Notes under the pieces: generated by a model | Databases searched by the model: none | What the model was told of the DNA's origin: nothing | Seen by the model: only the letters and a program-made list of their open reading frames with translations | Position numbers and translations under genes: made by a program | In this document: piece after piece, positions 6,746 to 18,288 of the stretch | Numbering within the stretch: the first letter of the stretch is position 1 | How the letters are laid out: each line of letters starts with the position of its first letter | Assembly: GCA_024280635.1 (NCBI GenBank) | Contig: JAJRPS010000025.1 | Location: 1 to 39,129 of the forward strand | Reading direction: 5' to 3' | Length of the DNA stretch: 39,129 nt | Origin: Bacteroidota bacterium | Lineage (GTDB): Bacteria; Bacteroidota; Bacteroidia; Flavobacteriales; Flavobacteriaceae

Positions 6746-8332
6746 ATGAGCATACAAGACGAAATTGCAAAACGAAGAACCTTTGGAATCATTTCCCACC
6801 CCGATGCAGGAAAAACTACGCTTACCGAAAAATTATTACTTTTTGGTGGCGCTATACAAGAAGCGGGAGCGGTAAAAAGTAATAAAATAAAAAAAGGCGC
6901 TACCTCTGATTTTATGGAAATTGAGCGTCAGCGTGGTATATCGGTTGCTACCTCCGTTTTAGCATTTATATATAAGGATAAGAAAATTAATATTTTAGAT
7001 ACCCCAGGACATAAAGATTTTGCAGAAGATACCTTTAGAACTTTAACCGCTGTTGATAGCGTTATTGTGGTAATTGACGTTGCAAAAGGAGTGGAAACAC
7101 AAACCGAAAAATTGGTGGAAGTCTGCCGCATGCGTAACATACCCATAATTGTATTCATCAATAAAATGGATAGAGAAGGTAAAGATGCCTTTGATTTGTT
7201 AGATGAAGTAGAACAAAAATTAGGTTTACGCATTACACCGCTAAGTTTTCCTATTGGTATGGGATACAACTTTAAAGGCATATATAATATTTGGGATAAA
7301 AACATTAATTTATTTACCGAAGAAAGCAAACAATACATTACTGAATCTGTTGCTTTTGATGATGTAAACAACCCCGAATTAGAAACTTATATTGGCACCG
7401 AAGCTGCTAAAACTTTACGGGAAGAATTAGAATTGGTACATGAAGTGTACCCGAAATTTAACCAGGAGGAATATTTAGCAGGCGAATTACAACCTGTGTT
7501 TTTTGGATCGGCATTAAATAATTTTGGTGTACGCGAGTTATTGGATTGCTTTGTTGATATTGCTCCTATACCCCAACCCAAACAATCAGATAAGCGTTTG
7601 GTACGACCCGAAGAGGATAAGTTTACTGGCTTTGTTTTTAAAATACACGCCAATATGGACCCCAGACATCGTGATCGTTTGGCGTTTATAAAAGTTGTTT
7701 CGGGTATTTTTAAACGAAATAAGCCGTATTTACATGTTAAAAACAATAAAAAGTTAAAATTTAGTAGTCCCAATGCTTTTTTTGCTGCTAAAAAAGAAAT
7801 TGTAGACGAATCCTTTCCTGGGGATATTGTAGGTTTACACGATACGGGCAATTTTAAAATTGGAGATACCCTTACTGAAGGTGAAGTTTTAAATTACAAA
7901 GGCGTACCCAGTTTTTCACCAGAACATTTTAGATACATCAACAATGCTGACCCACTGAAATCAAAACAGCTACATAAAGGTATTGATCAACTAATGGATG
8001 AAGGTGTTGCGCAATTGTTTACCCTAGAAATGAATGGACGTAAGGTTATTGGTACGGTTGGCGCCTTACAATATGAGGTTATCCAATACCGATTGGAGCA
8101 TGAATATGGTGCTAAATGCAGCTACGAAAACTTAAATGTATACAAAGCGTGCTGGGTAGAAGCTACAGACAATAAAGAAGAATTTAAGGAGTTTAAACGG
8201 GTAAAACAGAAGTTTTTAGCAAAAGACAAACACGGAAAATTAGTCTTTTTTGCCGATAGTATGTTTTCTTTACAAATGACACAACAAAAATACCCTAGTG
8301 TAAAGTTGCATTTTGTAAGTGAATGGGAATAA
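6746..8332 (+). CDS. prfC: Peptide chain release factor 3
   Basis: From the ATG at 6746 the product is 528 residues, MSIQDEIAKRRTFGIISHPD, the usual RF3 length. RF3 is a GTPase that releases RF1 or RF2 from the ribosome after termination. The G motifs are clear: HPDAGKTT (G1), the RGISV switch I region, DTPGHKDF (G3) and NKMD (G4), followed by the RF3-type domains II and III. It is transcribed alone on the plus strand, between two minus-strand operons, and is followed by a strong hairpin terminator at 8389. Confidence 0.96.
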   Translation: MSIQDEIAKRRTFGIISHPDAGKTTLTEKLLLFGGAIQEAGAVKSNKIKKGATSDFMEIERQRGISVATSVLAFIYKDKKINILDTPGHKDFAEDTFRTLTAVDSVIVVIDVAKGVETQTEKLVEVCRMRNIPIIVFINKMDREGKDAFDLLDEVEQKLGLRITPLSFPIGMGYNFKGIYNIWDKNINLFTEESKQYITESVAFDDVNNPELETYIGTEAAKTLREELELVHEVYPKFNQEEYLAGELQPVFFGSALNNFGVRELLDCFVDIAPIPQPKQSDKRLVRPEEDKFTGFVFKIHANMDPRHRDRLAFIKVVSGIFKRNKPYLHVKNNKKLKFSSPNAFFAAKKEIVDESFPGDIVGLHDTGNFKIGDTLTEGEVLNYKGVPSFSPEHFRYINNADPLKSKQLHKGIDQLMDEGVAQLFTLEMNGRKVIGTVGALQYEVIQYRLEHEYGAKCSYENLNVYKACWVEATDNKEEFKEFKRVKQKFLAKDKHGKLVFFADSMFSLQMTQQKYPSVKLHFVSEWE

Positions 8333-8388
8333 ACAGTGAATAGATTTTAGTGAGTAGTAAAATTTTACGATTTACTATTTTGTGCAAT

Positions 8389-8421
8389 AAAAAACCTAAA
8401 ATTGAAATTTTAGGTTTTTTT
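8389..8421 (+). terminator. prfC terminator
   Basis: The stem AAAACCTAAAAT pairs with ATTTTAGGTTTT around the loop TGAA and is followed by further T. The flanking A-run means it could also act on the minus strand. Confidence 0.88.
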
Positions 8422-8595
8422 GCGCTTTTAAAGTGCTTTATTAGTTGATTTAAATTGCAACAGTATAGTGATGTGGTTTTTCGTTAAAAACAACTTAAAC
8501 AATGTTTAAAATAAGTCATTATTTTTAATAAATCAATTATTCTTATTTAAAATAAACTACACTATCATTTATTTCTATAACTATACTTGTTTCAT

Positions 8596-8631
8596 AAAAA
8601 AAGCGCAAAATTTACATTTTGCGCTTTTTTT
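8596..8631 (-). terminator. Terminator of the tuf-rpo operon
   Basis: A 15-bp perfect stem, AAAAAAGCGCAAAAT with ATTTTGCGCTTTTTT, loop TTAC, symmetrical and so usable from both sides. It sits about 40 bases past the DUF3467 stop and probably ends the long minus-strand transcript. Confidence 0.9.
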
Positions 8632-8670
8632 ATATTTTAAGTTAAAAAACTATGGACTATCGTCCTTTGA

Positions 8671-8979
8671 CTAAGCTTCCCCTGTTGGACCAAAACTCAT
8701 TGGAACTGGAGGGTGTTCAAAATCTTTAATCTTACCGTGTTGTTTTTCAAAACGTTCCACATTATCTGCTAATGCTTTCAAAACCCGCTTAGCATGTTGT
8801 GGCGTCAAAATAATACGTGACTTCACTTTACTTTTGGGCATCCCTGGCATTATGCTTACAAAATCGACAACAAACTCTGAGTTAGAATGATTAATGATGG
8901 CTAAGTTGGAATAAATTCCTTGCGCTACATCAGCATCCAATTCGATATTTAATTGCTGTGGTTTTTTTTGATCACTCAT
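8671..8979 (-). CDS. DUF3467 domain protein, last gene of the rpo operon
   Basis: 102 residues. The body QQLNIELDADVAQGIYSNLA, then HSNSEFVVDFVSIMPG and AKSRIILTPQHAKRVLKAL-type helix matches DUF3467, a small protein commonly found directly behind rpoC in Bacteroidota. The start is 3 bases after the rpoC stop, so the two are cotranscribed and probably coupled. No enzyme motif, membrane helix or cysteine is present. Its fixed position suggests a role linked to RNA polymerase or translation, but this is only inference; the function is not established. Confidence 0.88.
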   Translation of the reverse strand: MSDQKKPQQLNIELDADVAQGIYSNLAIINHSNSEFVVDFVSIMPGMPKSKVKSRIILTPQHAKRVLKALADNVERFEKQHGKIKDFEHPPVPMSFGPTGEA

Positions 8980-8982
8980 GGC

Positions 8983-11900
8983 TTAACTATAGTTTTCTTT
9001 TTCTTGTATCATTTCATCATAGTCCTCTTTAGAGCCCACTAAGATGTTTTTCAATCTTCTCATTCCTGTACCTGCTGGTATGCGTTTACCAACAATTACA
9101 TTTTCTTTCAATCCTTCTAAGGTATCTACTTTACCAGCTACTGCTGCTTCATTTAACACCTTAGTCGTTTCCTGGAAAGAAGCTGCTGATATGAATGATT
9201 TTGTTTGTAAGGAAGCTCTTGTTATACCTTGCAAAATTGGTGTTGCCGTTGCAGGAACAGCATCTCTTGCTGATACTAATTTTTTATCTTCTCTACGCAA
9301 CAATGAATTTTCATCTCTTAAATCACGTGCCGATACAATTTGTCCTGCTTTTAAGTTTTCAGAATCCCCTGCATCTTCAACTACTTTTTTACCATAGATT
9401 GCATCATTTTCAACAATAAAGTCTGATTTATGAGCCAGTTGATTTTCTAAGAAAATAGTATCTCCTGCATCATTTATTTGAACTTTACGCATCATTTGAC
9501 GTACTACAACCTCAAAATGTTTGTCATTAATTTTTACCCCTTGTAAACGATATACTTCTTGTACTTCATTTACTAAGTATTGCTGTACTGCTGTAGGCCC
9601 TTTAATTGCTAAAATATCTTTTGGTGTAATTGCACCATCTGATAATGCCATACCTGCTTTTACAAAATCATTTTCTTGTACTAAGATTTGATTTGATAAT
9701 TTAATTAAGTATTTTTTAATAAGCCCTAATTTAGATTCGATGATAATTTCACGGTTACCTCTTTTTATTTTTCCAAAAGAAACAACACCGTCAATTTCCG
9801 AAACTACTGCTGGATTAGATGGGTTACGCGCTTCAAATAATTCTGTAATACGTGGTAAACCTCCTGTAATATCACCTGCTTTAGATGCTTTACGTGGGAT
9901 TTTAACTAGTATTTGACCTACTTTAGCTTTATCATCATCATTTACCATTAAGTGTGCCCCTACTGGTAAATTATATGAACGCAATATTTCATCTTTTTTA
10001 TTTACAATATTTAAAGTAGGTATTTTCTTTTTGTCTTTCGACTGAATAATTACCTTTTCTTCAAATCCTGTTTGCTCATCCGTTGCAACACGATATGTTC
10101 CATCTCTATCAATGTTTTCAAACTGTACTTTACCAGCAAATTCTGACACAACAACCCCGTTAAATGGATCCCATTGTGATATTTTATCTCCTTTTTTAAG
10201 TGTTTGACCATCCTCTACGTAGATGAACGAACCGTATTGAATGTTATTATTTGCTAAAATAATACCCGTTTTCTTATCTTTAATTTTAATTTCTGCTGTA
10301 CGAGAAATTACTATTTTAGTAGGATTACCTTCATTATCTTCTCCATCTACAGTACGTAATTCTTCAATTTCTGCTACCCCTGCATGTTTTGCTTCTAAAA
10401 TATTTTCTTCCGAAATATTACCCGCTGTACCACCAAGGTGGAACGTACGTAATGTTAACTGTGTACCCGGCTCTCCAATAGATTGTGCGGCTACAACACC
10501 AACAGCTTCTCCATTCTGAACCATTTTACCGGTTGCTAAGTTACGACCATAACATTTAGCACAAATACCTTTAGGAGCTTCACAAGTTAATGGCGAACGT
10601 ACATCTACTACATCAATACTTGTTTGTGTAATAATATCGGTATGTTCATCTAAAACTTCTTCTCCTTCTGCAACAATTACTTCTCCTGTTGAAGGATTAA
10701 TAACATCATGTAAAGGTATACGACCCAAAATACGATCGGCTAATGGCTCTACAATTTCTTCATTTTTCTTTAATGCTGCTACTGATAATCCTCTTAACGT
10801 ACCACAATCATCAATGTTTACAATAACATCTTGAGATACATCAACTAAACGACGTGTTAAGTATCCTGCATCGGCAGTTTTTAATGCGGTATCGGCTAAA
10901 CCTTTACGCGCACCGTGAGTAGAAATAAAGTATTCTAAAATTGATAATCCTTCTTTAAAGTTAGATAAAATTGGATTTTCAATAATTGCACCACCTTCAG
11001 CAGATTTTTTAGGTTTCGCCATTAATCCACGCATACCCGTTAACTGACGTATTTGCTCTTTAGACCCCCTTGCACCAGAATCAAGCATCATGAATACCGA
11101 GTTGAATCCTTGTTGATCCTCAGTAATAATTTTCATTGATAGCTCCGTTAATGCTGCATTTGTTGATGTCCAAATATCAATAACTTGGTTATAACGCTCA
11201 TTATTGGTAATTAATCCCATGTTATAGTTTGCTTTAATAGCATCTACTTTTACATTGGCATCGGCAACCATTTTCTTTTTCTCATCCGGAATAATAATAT
11301 CCCCTAATGAGAATGATAATCCTCCTTTAAATGCATAAGCATAACCCATATTTTTGATACGATCTAAAAACTCTCCTGTACGCGGTACATCAGTAGCTCT
11401 TAATACATTATCAATAATATCACGCAATGCTTTTTTAGTTAAAACTTCATTAATAAATCCTGCTTCTTCTGGCACAACTTCATTAAATAAAACTCTACCT
11501 ACTGTGGTATCTATAATTTGGTAGGTTAACTCACCTTCATCATTAAAATCTTGTACTCTACATTTAATAGCTGCATTAATATTTACACGACCTTCATTGT
11601 GAGCAATAGTTACTTCTTCTGCTGAATAAAATGTTAAACCTTCTCCTGGAACATGAAGTTCTGGAGTAGATTTACGCAATTTAGTCATATAATACAATCC
11701 AAGTACCATATCCTGAGAAGGTACTGTAATTGGCGCACCATTTGCTGGATTTAAGATATTATGAGACGCTAACATTAACATTTGCGCTTCTAAAATAGCT
11801 TCTGGTCCTAATGGTAAATGCACAGCCATTTGATCTCCATCAAAATCGGCATTAAATGCGGTACATACCAATGGGTGTAATTGTATTGCTTTACCTTCAA

Positions 11901-13275
11901 TTAATTTAGGTTGAAAAGCTTGTATACCTAAACGGTGAAGCGTAGGTGCACGATTTAAAAGTACTGGATGTCCTTTTAAAACATTTTCCAATATATCCCA
12001 AACTACAGGTTCTTTACGATCTATAATTTTCTTAGCAGATTTTACTGTTTTTACAATTCCTCTTTCAATTAATTTTCTAACTACAAAAGGTTTATATAAC
12101 TCCGCTGCCATTCCTTTTGGAATACCACATTCGTATAATTTTAAAGTTGGTCCAACAACAATAACCGAACGTGCAGAATAATCAACACGCTTACCTAACA
12201 AGTTTTGACGGAAACGCCCTTGTTTTCCTTTTAATGAATCTGATAAAGATTTTAAAGGTCGGTTAGACTCTGTTTTTACTGCAGATGATTTACGTGTGTT
12301 GTCAAATAATGAATCTACTGATTCTTGTAACATACGTTTTTCATTACGTAAGATTACTTCTGGCGCTTTAATTTCCACTAATCGTTTTAAACGATTGTTA
12401 CGGATAATTACTCTACGGTATAAATCATTTAAATCAGAAGTTGCAAAACGACCACCATCTAAGGGCACTAAAGGTCTTAATTCTGGTGGAATCACAGGGA
12501 TTACTTTCATAATCATCCACTCTGGATTATTTGCTCTATTTTTGTTCGCATCTCTTAAAGCTTCTACAACTTGTAAACGCTTTAAGGCTTCTGTTTTACG
12601 TTGTTTAGACGTTTCATTATTTGCTTTGTGACGCAACTCAAAAGATAACGCATCTAAATCAATACGTTTTAATATTTCAATTAAGCATTCCGCTCCCATT
12701 TTAGCGATGAATTTGTTTGGATCTTCATCATCTAAATATTGGTTTTCTACTGGAATTTCTTCCAAAGCATTTAAGTATTCTTCTTCGGTAAGGAAATCCA
12801 TTTTTTGTAATGGTTCTCCTTCTGCATTTTTTGCGATACCCGGTTGTATTACTACATAACGTTCGTAATAAATAATCATGTCTAATTTCTTAGACGGTAA
12901 GCCTAATAAGTATCCTATTTTATTTGGTAAAGAACGGAAATACCAGATGTGTGCTACTGGAACTACTAAATCAATATGCCCAATACGATCTCTACGTACT
13001 TTCTTTTCAGTTACTTCAACACCACAACGGTCACAAATAATACCTTTATAACGGATACGTTTATATTTTCCGCAAGCACATTCATAATCCTTAATAGGAC
13101 CAAAAATACGCTCACAAAATAACCCATCACGCTCTGGTTTGTGCGTACGATAGTTTATGGTTTCTGGTTTTAAAACTTCTCCTCTTGATTGTGCCAAAAT
13201 TGACTCTGGAGAGGCTAAACCAATTGAAATTTTACTAAATTTCTTTACTGTGTGTTTATCTTTATTTCTTGCCAT
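8983..13275 (-). CDS. rpoC: DNA-directed RNA polymerase subunit beta-prime
   Basis: 1430 residues, the usual Bacteroidota size. The N-terminal zinc ribbon has cysteines at about 66, 68, 81 and 84 (CACGK and CDRCG). The catalytic magnesium loop NADFDGDQ is at about 475-482. The bridge helix and trigger loop are intact ([20 protein letters not shown] near 786, [13 protein letters not shown] after it), and a second zinc site uses cysteines near 824, 898, 905 and 908. It forms the catalytic core with RpoB. The 93-base gap after rpoB contains a GC-rich palindrome. No Shine-Dalgarno sequence precedes the ATG. Confidence 0.99.
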   Translation of the reverse strand: MARNKDKHTVKKFSKISIGLASPESILAQSRGEVLKPETINYRTHKPERDGLFCERIFGPIKDYECACGKYKRIRYKGIICDRCGVEVTEKKVRRDRIGHIDLVVPVAHIWYFRSLPNKIGYLLGLPSKKLDMIIYYERYVVIQPGIAKNAEGEPLQKMDFLTEEEYLNALEEIPVENQYLDDEDPNKFIAKMGAECLIEILKRIDLDALSFELRHKANNETSKQRKTEALKRLQVVEALRDANKNRANNPEWMIMKVIPVIPPELRPLVPLDGGRFATSDLNDLYRRVIIRNNRLKRLVEIKAPEVILRNEKRMLQESVDSLFDNTRKSSAVKTESNRPLKSLSDSLKGKQGRFRQNLLGKRVDYSARSVIVVGPTLKLYECGIPKGMAAELYKPFVVRKLIERGIVKTVKSAKKIIDRKEPVVWDILENVLKGHPVLLNRAPTLHRLGIQAFQPKLIEGKAIQLHPLVCTAFNADFDGDQMAVHLPLGPEAILEAQMLMLASHNILNPANGAPITVPSQDMVLGLYYMTKLRKSTPELHVPGEGLTFYSAEEVTIAHNEGRVNINAAIKCRVQDFNDEGELTYQIIDTTVGRVLFNEVVPEEAGFINEVLTKKALRDIIDNVLRATDVPRTGEFLDRIKNMGYAYAFKGGLSFSLGDIIIPDEKKKMVADANVKVDAIKANYNMGLITNNERYNQVIDIWTSTNAALTELSMKIITEDQQGFNSVFMMLDSGARGSKEQIRQLTGMRGLMAKPKKSAEGGAIIENPILSNFKEGLSILEYFISTHGARKGLADTALKTADAGYLTRRLVDVSQDVIVNIDDCGTLRGLSVAALKKNEEIVEPLADRILGRIPLHDVINPSTGEVIVAEGEEVLDEHTDIITQTSIDVVDVRSPLTCEAPKGICAKCYGRNLATGKMVQNGEAVGVVAAQSIGEPGTQLTLRTFHLGGTAGNISEENILEAKHAGVAEIEELRTVDGEDNEGNPTKIVISRTAEIKIKDKKTGIILANNNIQYGSFIYVEDGQTLKKGDKISQWDPFNGVVVSEFAGKVQFENIDRDGTYRVATDEQTGFEEKVIIQSKDKKKIPTLNIVNKKDEILRSYNLPVGAHLMVNDDDKAKVGQILVKIPRKASKAGDITGGLPRITELFEARNPSNPAVVSEIDGVVSFGKIKRGNREIIIESKLGLIKKYLIKLSNQILVQENDFVKAGMALSDGAITPKDILAIKGPTAVQQYLVNEVQEVYRLQGVKINDKHFEVVVRQMMRKVQINDAGDTIFLENQLAHKSDFIVENDAIYGKKVVEDAGDSENLKAGQIVSARDLRDENSLLRREDKKLVSARDAVPATATPILQGITRASLQTKSFISAASFQETTKVLNEAAVAGKVDTLEGLKENVIVGKRIPAGTGMRRLKNILVGSKEDYDEMIQEKENYS

Positions 13276-13338
13276 GTTGCTAAAAAATATATGTTGTTTT
13301 TAAAAGCGAGATTTTTAAAATCTCATAAGATGAAAAAT

Positions 13339-13369
13339 ATTGAGGTTCCCGCTTACGCGGGAACTCAAT
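13339..13369. repeat. REP-like palindrome between rpoB and rpoC
   Basis: The stem GTTCCCGC pairs with GCGGGAAC around the loop TTAC and is extended by a TTGA/TCAA segment with one bulged base. It starts directly at the rpoB stop codon. The core is far richer in GC than its surroundings and resembles short palindromes of the type TTCCCGCnnnCGCGGGAA that are scattered in many genomes. No T-run follows, so it is not a simple terminator. Confidence 0.75.
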
Positions 13370-16300
13370 TAATCTTCTAATCTAATATCTAATGCTAAAC
13401 CTTTCAATTCATGCATTAATACATTAAATGATTCTGGTAAACCAGGTTCTGGCATTGGTTCTCCTTTTACGATTGCTTCGTATGTTTTTGCCCTACCAAT
13501 TACATCATCAGATTTTACAGTTAAGATTTCTCTTAATGTAGCTGATGCTCCATAAGCCTCTAATGCCCAAACCTCCATTTCACCGAAACGTTGACCACCA
13601 AATTGTGCTTTACCACCTAATGGTTGTTGTGTAATTAATGAGTACGGTCCTATTGAACGTGCGTGCATTTTATCATCAATCATATGACCTAATTTAATCA
13701 TATAAATAACACCTACTGTTGCTGCCTGATCAAAACGTTCTCCTGTACCACCGTCATATAAATAGGTATGTCCAAAACGTGGTACACCTGCTTCATCGGT
13801 AAGTTCATTAATTTGATTTAAAGTTGCACCATCAAATATTGGTGTTGCATACTTTCTTCCTAATTTTTGACCTGCCCAACCTAATACGGTTTCATAAATT
13901 TGTCCAATATTCATACGTGAAGGTACTCCTAATGGATTTAGTACAATATCAACTGGTGTTCCGTCTTCTAAGAAAGGCATATCTTCTGCACGAACAATAC
14001 GTGCTACAATACCTTTATTACCGTGACGACCCGCCATTTTATCACCTACTTTTAATTTACGCTTTTTAGCAACATAAACTTTTGCTAATTTTAAAATTCC
14101 TGCTGGTAATTCATCTCCTACAGAAATAGTAAATTTCTCTCTTCGTAAATTCCCTTGTAAATCGTTTACTTTAATTTTATAATTGTGTAATAAATCGTTT
14201 ACTAACGTATTTACTACTTTATCAACTGTCCAATTTGTACTTAGTAAGTGTGCAAAATCATCAACTGAATTTAACATTTTTAGTGTGAATTTTTTACCTT
14301 TTGGTAATACTTCCTCTCCTAAATCATTAAACACACCTTGTGCGGTTTTACCACCTACAATTGCAAATAATTTTTCAACTAAAGTAGCTTGTAATTTTTC
14401 AAACATCGTTTCGTATTTCAACTCAACTTTGTTTAATTCTTCTTTATCTTGATTACGTTTACGCTTATCTTTTATAGAGCGTGCAAATAATTTTTTAGCA
14501 ACAACTACTCCATGTAATGATGGTGATGCTTTTAAAGATGCATCTTTAACATCTCCTGCTTTATCTCCAAAAATGGCGCGTAATAATTTTTCTTCTGGTG
14601 TTGGATCTGATTCTCCTTTTGGTGTGATTTTACCAATTAAAATATCTCCAGGTCCTACTTCTGCACCAATACGAATCATACCGTTTTCATCCAAGTCTTT
14701 TGTAGCCTCCTCTGAAACGTTTGGTATATCATTAGTTAACTCTTCGTTTCCTAATTTTGTATCTCTTACATCTAAAGTGTACTCATCTATGTGAATAGAA
14801 GTAAAAATATCTTCACTTACTACTTTTTCAGAAATTACAATCGCATCCTCAAAGTTATACCCTTTCCAAGGCATAAAGGCTACTTTCATATTTCTACCCA
14901 AAGCTAACTCACCCTGTTGCGTTGCATACCCTTCACAAAGTACTTGACCTTTTGAAACTTTATCGCCTTTTTTAACAATTGGCTTTAAGTTAATGGAAGT
15001 ACCTTGGTTGGTTTTACGGAACTTGATTAATTTGTATGTAATGATATTTGACTCAAAACTTACTAATGCTTCATTTTCTGTACGTTCGTATTCAATTGTT
15101 ATTTTATTAGCATCAACATACTGAACTTCTCCAGCACCTTCTGCATTTATTAATACTCTTGAATCTCTTGCTACTTGACGTTCTAAACCTGTACCAACAA
15201 TTGGTGATTCAGGACGTAATAATGGTACTGCTTGACGCATCATATTTGACCCCATCAATGCACGATTGGCATCATCATGTTCCAAGAAAGGAATTAACGA
15301 CGCTGAAATAGATGCTATTTGATTTGGTGATACATCGGCATAATTAATTTCAGATGGATTTACTACTGGGAAATCTCCTTCCTCTCGAGCAATGATTTTT
15401 TCATCTAAAATTTTACCTTTTTCATCAATAGGATTATTTGCTTGCGCAATTTTCATCCCTTCTTCTTCTTCCGCACTTAAATAAATAGGTGTTGTTTTTA
15501 AATCAACCACTCCGTTTTCTACTTTACGATATGGTGTTTCAATAAATCCTAAAGAGTTTATTTTTGCATAAACGGCTAAAGAAGATATTAATCCAATATT
15601 TGGCCCCTCAGGAGTTTCTATTGGACATAAACGACCGTAGTGTGTATAGTGAACATCACGCACCTCAAAACCTGCTATTTCACGAGACAGACCTCCTGGT
15701 CCTAATGCTGATAATCTTCTTTTATGTGTAATTTCGGCTAATGGATTGGTTTGATCCATAAACTGAGACAACTGGTTGGTACCAAAGAAAGAATTAATTA
15801 CAGACGATAAGGTCTTTGCGTTAATTAAATCAATTGGTGTAAACACTTCGTTATCACGAACGTTCATACGTTCACGAATAGTACGTGCCATACGAGATAA
15901 ACCAACACCAAATTGTGATGATAATTGCTCGCCAACTGTTCTTACACGTCTGTTAGATAAGTGATCAATATCATCAATTTCTGCTTTTGAATTGATTAAT
16001 GCTATCAAATGCTTGATGATGGTAATGATATCCAACTTTGTTAAAACTCTTTTGTTTATGTCAACATCAAGTTCTAACTTCTTATTCATTCTATAACGAC
16101 CAACTTCACCTAAATTGTAACGTTGCTCTGAAAAGAATAATTTATCAATAATACCTTTTGCCGTTTCATAATCTGGCGGTTCAGCATTACGTAATTGTCT
16201 ATAAATATGTTCTACCGCTTCTTTTTCTGAGTTGGTAGGATCTTTTTGAAGGGTGTTATGAATAATTGAATATTCTGCTAACTGACCATCTTCCTTATGT

Positions 16301-17181
16301 AGTAAAATTGCTTTTACTTCTGCTTCTAATATTTCTGCAGTGTTTTCTTTATCTAATACCGTATCACGATCTAAGATAATTTCATTTCTTTCAATAGAAA
16401 CAACTTCACCAGTATCTTCATCAACAAAATCTTCATGCCATGTATTCAATACACGCGCTGCTAATTTACGACCTAATACTTTTTTTAATCCTGATTTAGA
16501 AACCTTAATTTCTTCTGCAAGGTCAAAAATTTCTAAAATATCTTTATCTCTTTCAAAACCAATAGCTCTAAATAAAGTTGTTACTGGTAACTTTTTCTTT
16601 CTATCAATATAAGCATACATTACTTGGTTGATATCCGTTGCGAATTCAATCCAAGAACCTTTGAAAGGTATTACTCTTGCCGAGTATAATTTAGTACCGT
16701 TTGCATGAAAAGATTGCCCAAAGAATACCCCTGGAGATCTATGCAATTGAGAAACGATAACACGTTCCGCTCCATTAATTACAAAAGTACCGCTTGAAGT
16801 CATATACGGAATTGTACCTAAATACACATCTTGAACAATGGTCTCGAAATCCTCATGTTCAGGGTCTGTACAGTACAGTTTCAGTCTTGCTTTTAAGGGT
16901 ACACAGTGTGTTAATCCTCTTTCAATACACTCTTGGATAGAGTAACGTGGAGGATCTACAAAGTAATCAATGAATTCTAATACAAAATTATTTCTGGTAT
17001 CAGTAATTGGAAAATTCTCCATAAAGGTATTGTACAAACCTTCATTTCCACGTTCATCAGATTTTGTTTCTAACTGAAAAAAATCTTGAAAGGATTTGAT
17101 TTGAACATCCAAAAAATCTGGATAATCAGGTATGTTGTTTACCGATGAAAAACTTATTCTCTCGTAAGGTGTTGCTAACAT
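13369..17181 (-). CDS. rpoB: DNA-directed RNA polymerase subunit beta
   Basis: The ATG at 17181 gives 1270 residues, [13 protein letters not shown], matching flavobacterial RpoB starts; the 14 extra codons up to 17223 are rejected. The rifampicin region reads [20 protein letters not shown] then [10 protein letters not shown], all wild type at the common resistance positions. Directly after it, fork loop 2 reads [13 protein letters not shown] where nearly all bacteria have [12 protein letters not shown]: Ile502 (codon ATA at 15678-15676) replaces the arginine equal to E. coli Arg542. The conserved active-site regions [12 protein letters not shown] and [14 protein letters not shown] are intact. 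It lies after rplL across a hairpin-rich spacer. Confidence 0.99.
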   Translation of the reverse strand: MLATPYERISFSSVNNIPDYPDFLDVQIKSFQDFFQLETKSDERGNEGLYNTFMENFPITDTRNNFVLEFIDYFVDPPRYSIQECIERGLTHCVPLKARLKLYCTDPEHEDFETIVQDVYLGTIPYMTSSGTFVINGAERVIVSQLHRSPGVFFGQSFHANGTKLYSARVIPFKGSWIEFATDINQVMYAYIDRKKKLPVTTLFRAIGFERDKDILEIFDLAEEIKVSKSGLKKVLGRKLAARVLNTWHEDFVDEDTGEVVSIERNEIILDRDTVLDKENTAEILEAEVKAILLHKEDGQLAEYSIIHNTLQKDPTNSEKEAVEHIYRQLRNAEPPDYETAKGIIDKLFFSEQRYNLGEVGRYRMNKKLELDVDINKRVLTKLDIITIIKHLIALINSKAEIDDIDHLSNRRVRTVGEQLSSQFGVGLSRMARTIRERMNVRDNEVFTPIDLINAKTLSSVINSFFGTNQLSQFMDQTNPLAEITHKRRLSALGPGGLSREIAGFEVRDVHYTHYGRLCPIETPEGPNIGLISSLAVYAKINSLGFIETPYRKVENGVVDLKTTPIYLSAEEEEGMKIAQANNPIDEKGKILDEKIIAREEGDFPVVNPSEINYADVSPNQIASISASLIPFLEHDDANRALMGSNMMRQAVPLLRPESPIVGTGLERQVARDSRVLINAEGAGEVQYVDANKITIEYERTENEALVSFESNIITYKLIKFRKTNQGTSINLKPIVKKGDKVSKGQVLCEGYATQQGELALGRNMKVAFMPWKGYNFEDAIVISEKVVSEDIFTSIHIDEYTLDVRDTKLGNEELTNDIPNVSEEATKDLDENGMIRIGAEVGPGDILIGKITPKGESDPTPEEKLLRAIFGDKAGDVKDASLKASPSLHGVVVAKKLFARSIKDKRKRNQDKEELNKVELKYETMFEKLQATLVEKLFAIVGGKTAQGVFNDLGEEVLPKGKKFTLKMLNSVDDFAHLLSTNWTVDKVVNTLVNDLLHNYKIKVNDLQGNLRREKFTISVGDELPAGILKLAKVYVAKKRKLKVGDKMAGRHGNKGIVARIVRAEDMPFLEDGTPVDIVLNPLGVPSRMNIGQIYETVLGWAGQKLGRKYATPIFDGATLNQINELTDEAGVPRFGHTYLYDGGTGERFDQAATVGVIYMIKLGHMIDDKMHARSIGPYSLITQQPLGGKAQFGGQRFGEMEVWALEAYGASATLREILTVKSDDVIGRAKTYEAIVKGEPMPEPGLPESFNVLMHELKGLALDIRLED

Positions 17182-17222
17182 CAATTTAGAAATTATATAG
17201 TAAATAAATATCTTAAAATACA

Positions 17223-17283
17223 CGTATATTTTATATACGCAAAATGGTTTAGGTCCATGAGAGCGTTCTCAAAGACCTAAACC
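17223..17283 (-). promoter_or_regulatory. Double hairpin in the rplL-rpoB spacer
   Basis: The larger hairpin (17246-17283) pairs GGTTTAGGTC with GACCTAAACC, then, after a two-by-two internal loop, TGAGA with TCTCA around a four-base loop. The smaller one (17223-17239) pairs CGTATAT with ATATACG. No T-run follows the larger stem. In E. coli this junction holds an RNase III site and attenuator that set the ribosomal protein to polymerase ratio; a similar role here is inference. Confidence 0.75.
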
Positions 17284-17305
17284 TTAGCTTATTGCTGGGG
17301 GAGAA

Positions 17306-17680
17306 TTATTTTAACTCTACCTCTGCTCCTGCTTCTTCTAAAGATGCTTTTAAAGCATTTGCTTCATCTTTAGATACTCCTTCTTTGATTGGTGCTGGTG
17401 CACTATCAACAATTCCTTTAGCTTCTTTTAAACCTAAACCTGTTAATTCTTTAACTAATTTTACAACTGCTAATTTAGAACCACCTGCTGCTTTTAAAAT
17501 TACATCAAATTCAGTTTGCTCTTCACCTGCATCTGATCCACCTGCTGCTGGACCTGCTACTGCTACTGCAGCTGCTGCTGGCTCAATACCATACTCATCT
17601 TTTAAGATGTTTGCTAATTCGTTAACGTCTTTTACCGTTAAGTTTACTAATTGTTCTGCGAAATCTTTTAAATCTGCCAT
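17306..17680 (-). CDS. rplL: 50S ribosomal protein bL12 (L7/L12)
   Basis: 124 residues. The N-terminal dimer domain ([20 protein letters not shown]) is followed by the Ala/Gly-rich hinge at about 37-52 and the C-terminal factor-binding domain with [20 protein letters not shown]. It forms the ribosomal stalk with L10 and recruits translation GTPases such as the EF-Tu encoded upstream. It follows rplJ by 63 bases and precedes the hairpin-rich spacer before rpoB. Confidence 0.98.
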   Translation of the reverse strand: MADLKDFAEQLVNLTVKDVNELANILKDEYGIEPAAAAVAVAGPAAGGSDAGEEQTEFDVILKAAGGSKLAVVKLVKELTGLGLKEAKGIVDSAPAPIKEGVSKDEANALKASLEEAGAEVELK

Positions 17681-17743
17681 TTTCTATCGTTTTAAAATGT
17701 ATTATATATTTATTTTTTGTGCGTACACGTTTTAGGCGTTATC

Positions 17744-18265
17744 TTACTTATCAGATAACGTTTTTAAGATACCTGATAAAGTACTACCACCAGACTTTAA
17801 CGCAGAAATTACGTTTTTAGCTGGAGATTGTAATAATCCGATAATCTCACCAATCAATTCTTCTTTAGACTTGATATCAACTAGTACATCTAATTGATCA
17901 TGTCCTAAATAAACTGACTGCTCTACAAAAGCACCTTTTAATAAAGGCTTCTCTCCTTTTGATTTTTTTAAAAATGCTTTAATTACCTTTGCAGGTGCAT
18001 TTCCTGTTTCAGAAAACATTAAAGATGTATTTCCCTTCAATGCTGAAGGAAGATCTTCAAAGTCTTTATCTGAAGCTTCCATTGCCTTTGCAAGCAATGT
18101 ATTCTTAACTACTGCTAAAGACACATCGGCTTTAAAGCAAGCTCTTCTTAATTCAGAAGTATCTAATGCATTTAAACCTGATATATCTGCTAAATAAATA
18201 TTAGCATTTTCAGCCAACTGAGCAGTTAAGTCTTTAATTATCGCTGATTTTTCTTCTCTGTTCAT
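17744..18265 (-). CDS. rplJ: 50S ribosomal protein uL10
   Basis: 173 residues. It begins MNREEKSAIIKDLTAQL and has the L10 pattern YLADISGLNALDTSELRRAC and VVKNTLLAKAM. It is the base of the stalk that carries L7/L12 dimers through its C-terminal helix. Only 23 bases separate it from rplA, so the long L10 leader that mediates autoregulation in E. coli is not present here. Confidence 0.98.
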   Translation of the reverse strand: MNREEKSAIIKDLTAQLAENANIYLADISGLNALDTSELRRACFKADVSLAVVKNTLLAKAMEASDKDFEDLPSALKGNTSLMFSETGNAPAKVIKAFLKKSKGEKPLLKGAFVEQSVYLGHDQLDVLVDIKSKEELIGEIIGLLQSPAKNVISALKSGGSTLSGILKTLSDK

Positions 18266-18288
18266 AATATAAAGTTTTTAACTACTAA

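Larger units (their letters stand above)
8333..8670. other. Gene-free spacer between prfC and the rpo operon end
   Basis: This 338-base convergent spacer holds two terminators, one for prfC and one for the rpo operon. The AT-rich middle (about 8425-8590) shows no open frame, RNA gene or repeat that I can support. Confidence 0.7.

Noticed and set aside
9044-12631. Several plus-strand open frames (9044, 9195, 10241, 12296) inside rpoC
   Set aside because: They are antisense shadows of the strongly conserved rpoC frame, and none resembles a known protein.
13824-16612. Plus-strand open frames inside rpoB
   Set aside because: Antisense shadows of rpoB with no recognisable protein features.
17292-17735. 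147-codon plus-strand frame over rplL
   Set aside because: Its Ala/Ser/Pro-rich translation is the mirror of the L7/L12 coding sequence.
18266-18288. Search for an L10 leader before rplJ
   Set aside because: The gap is only 23 bases and cannot hold the known L10-binding structure.
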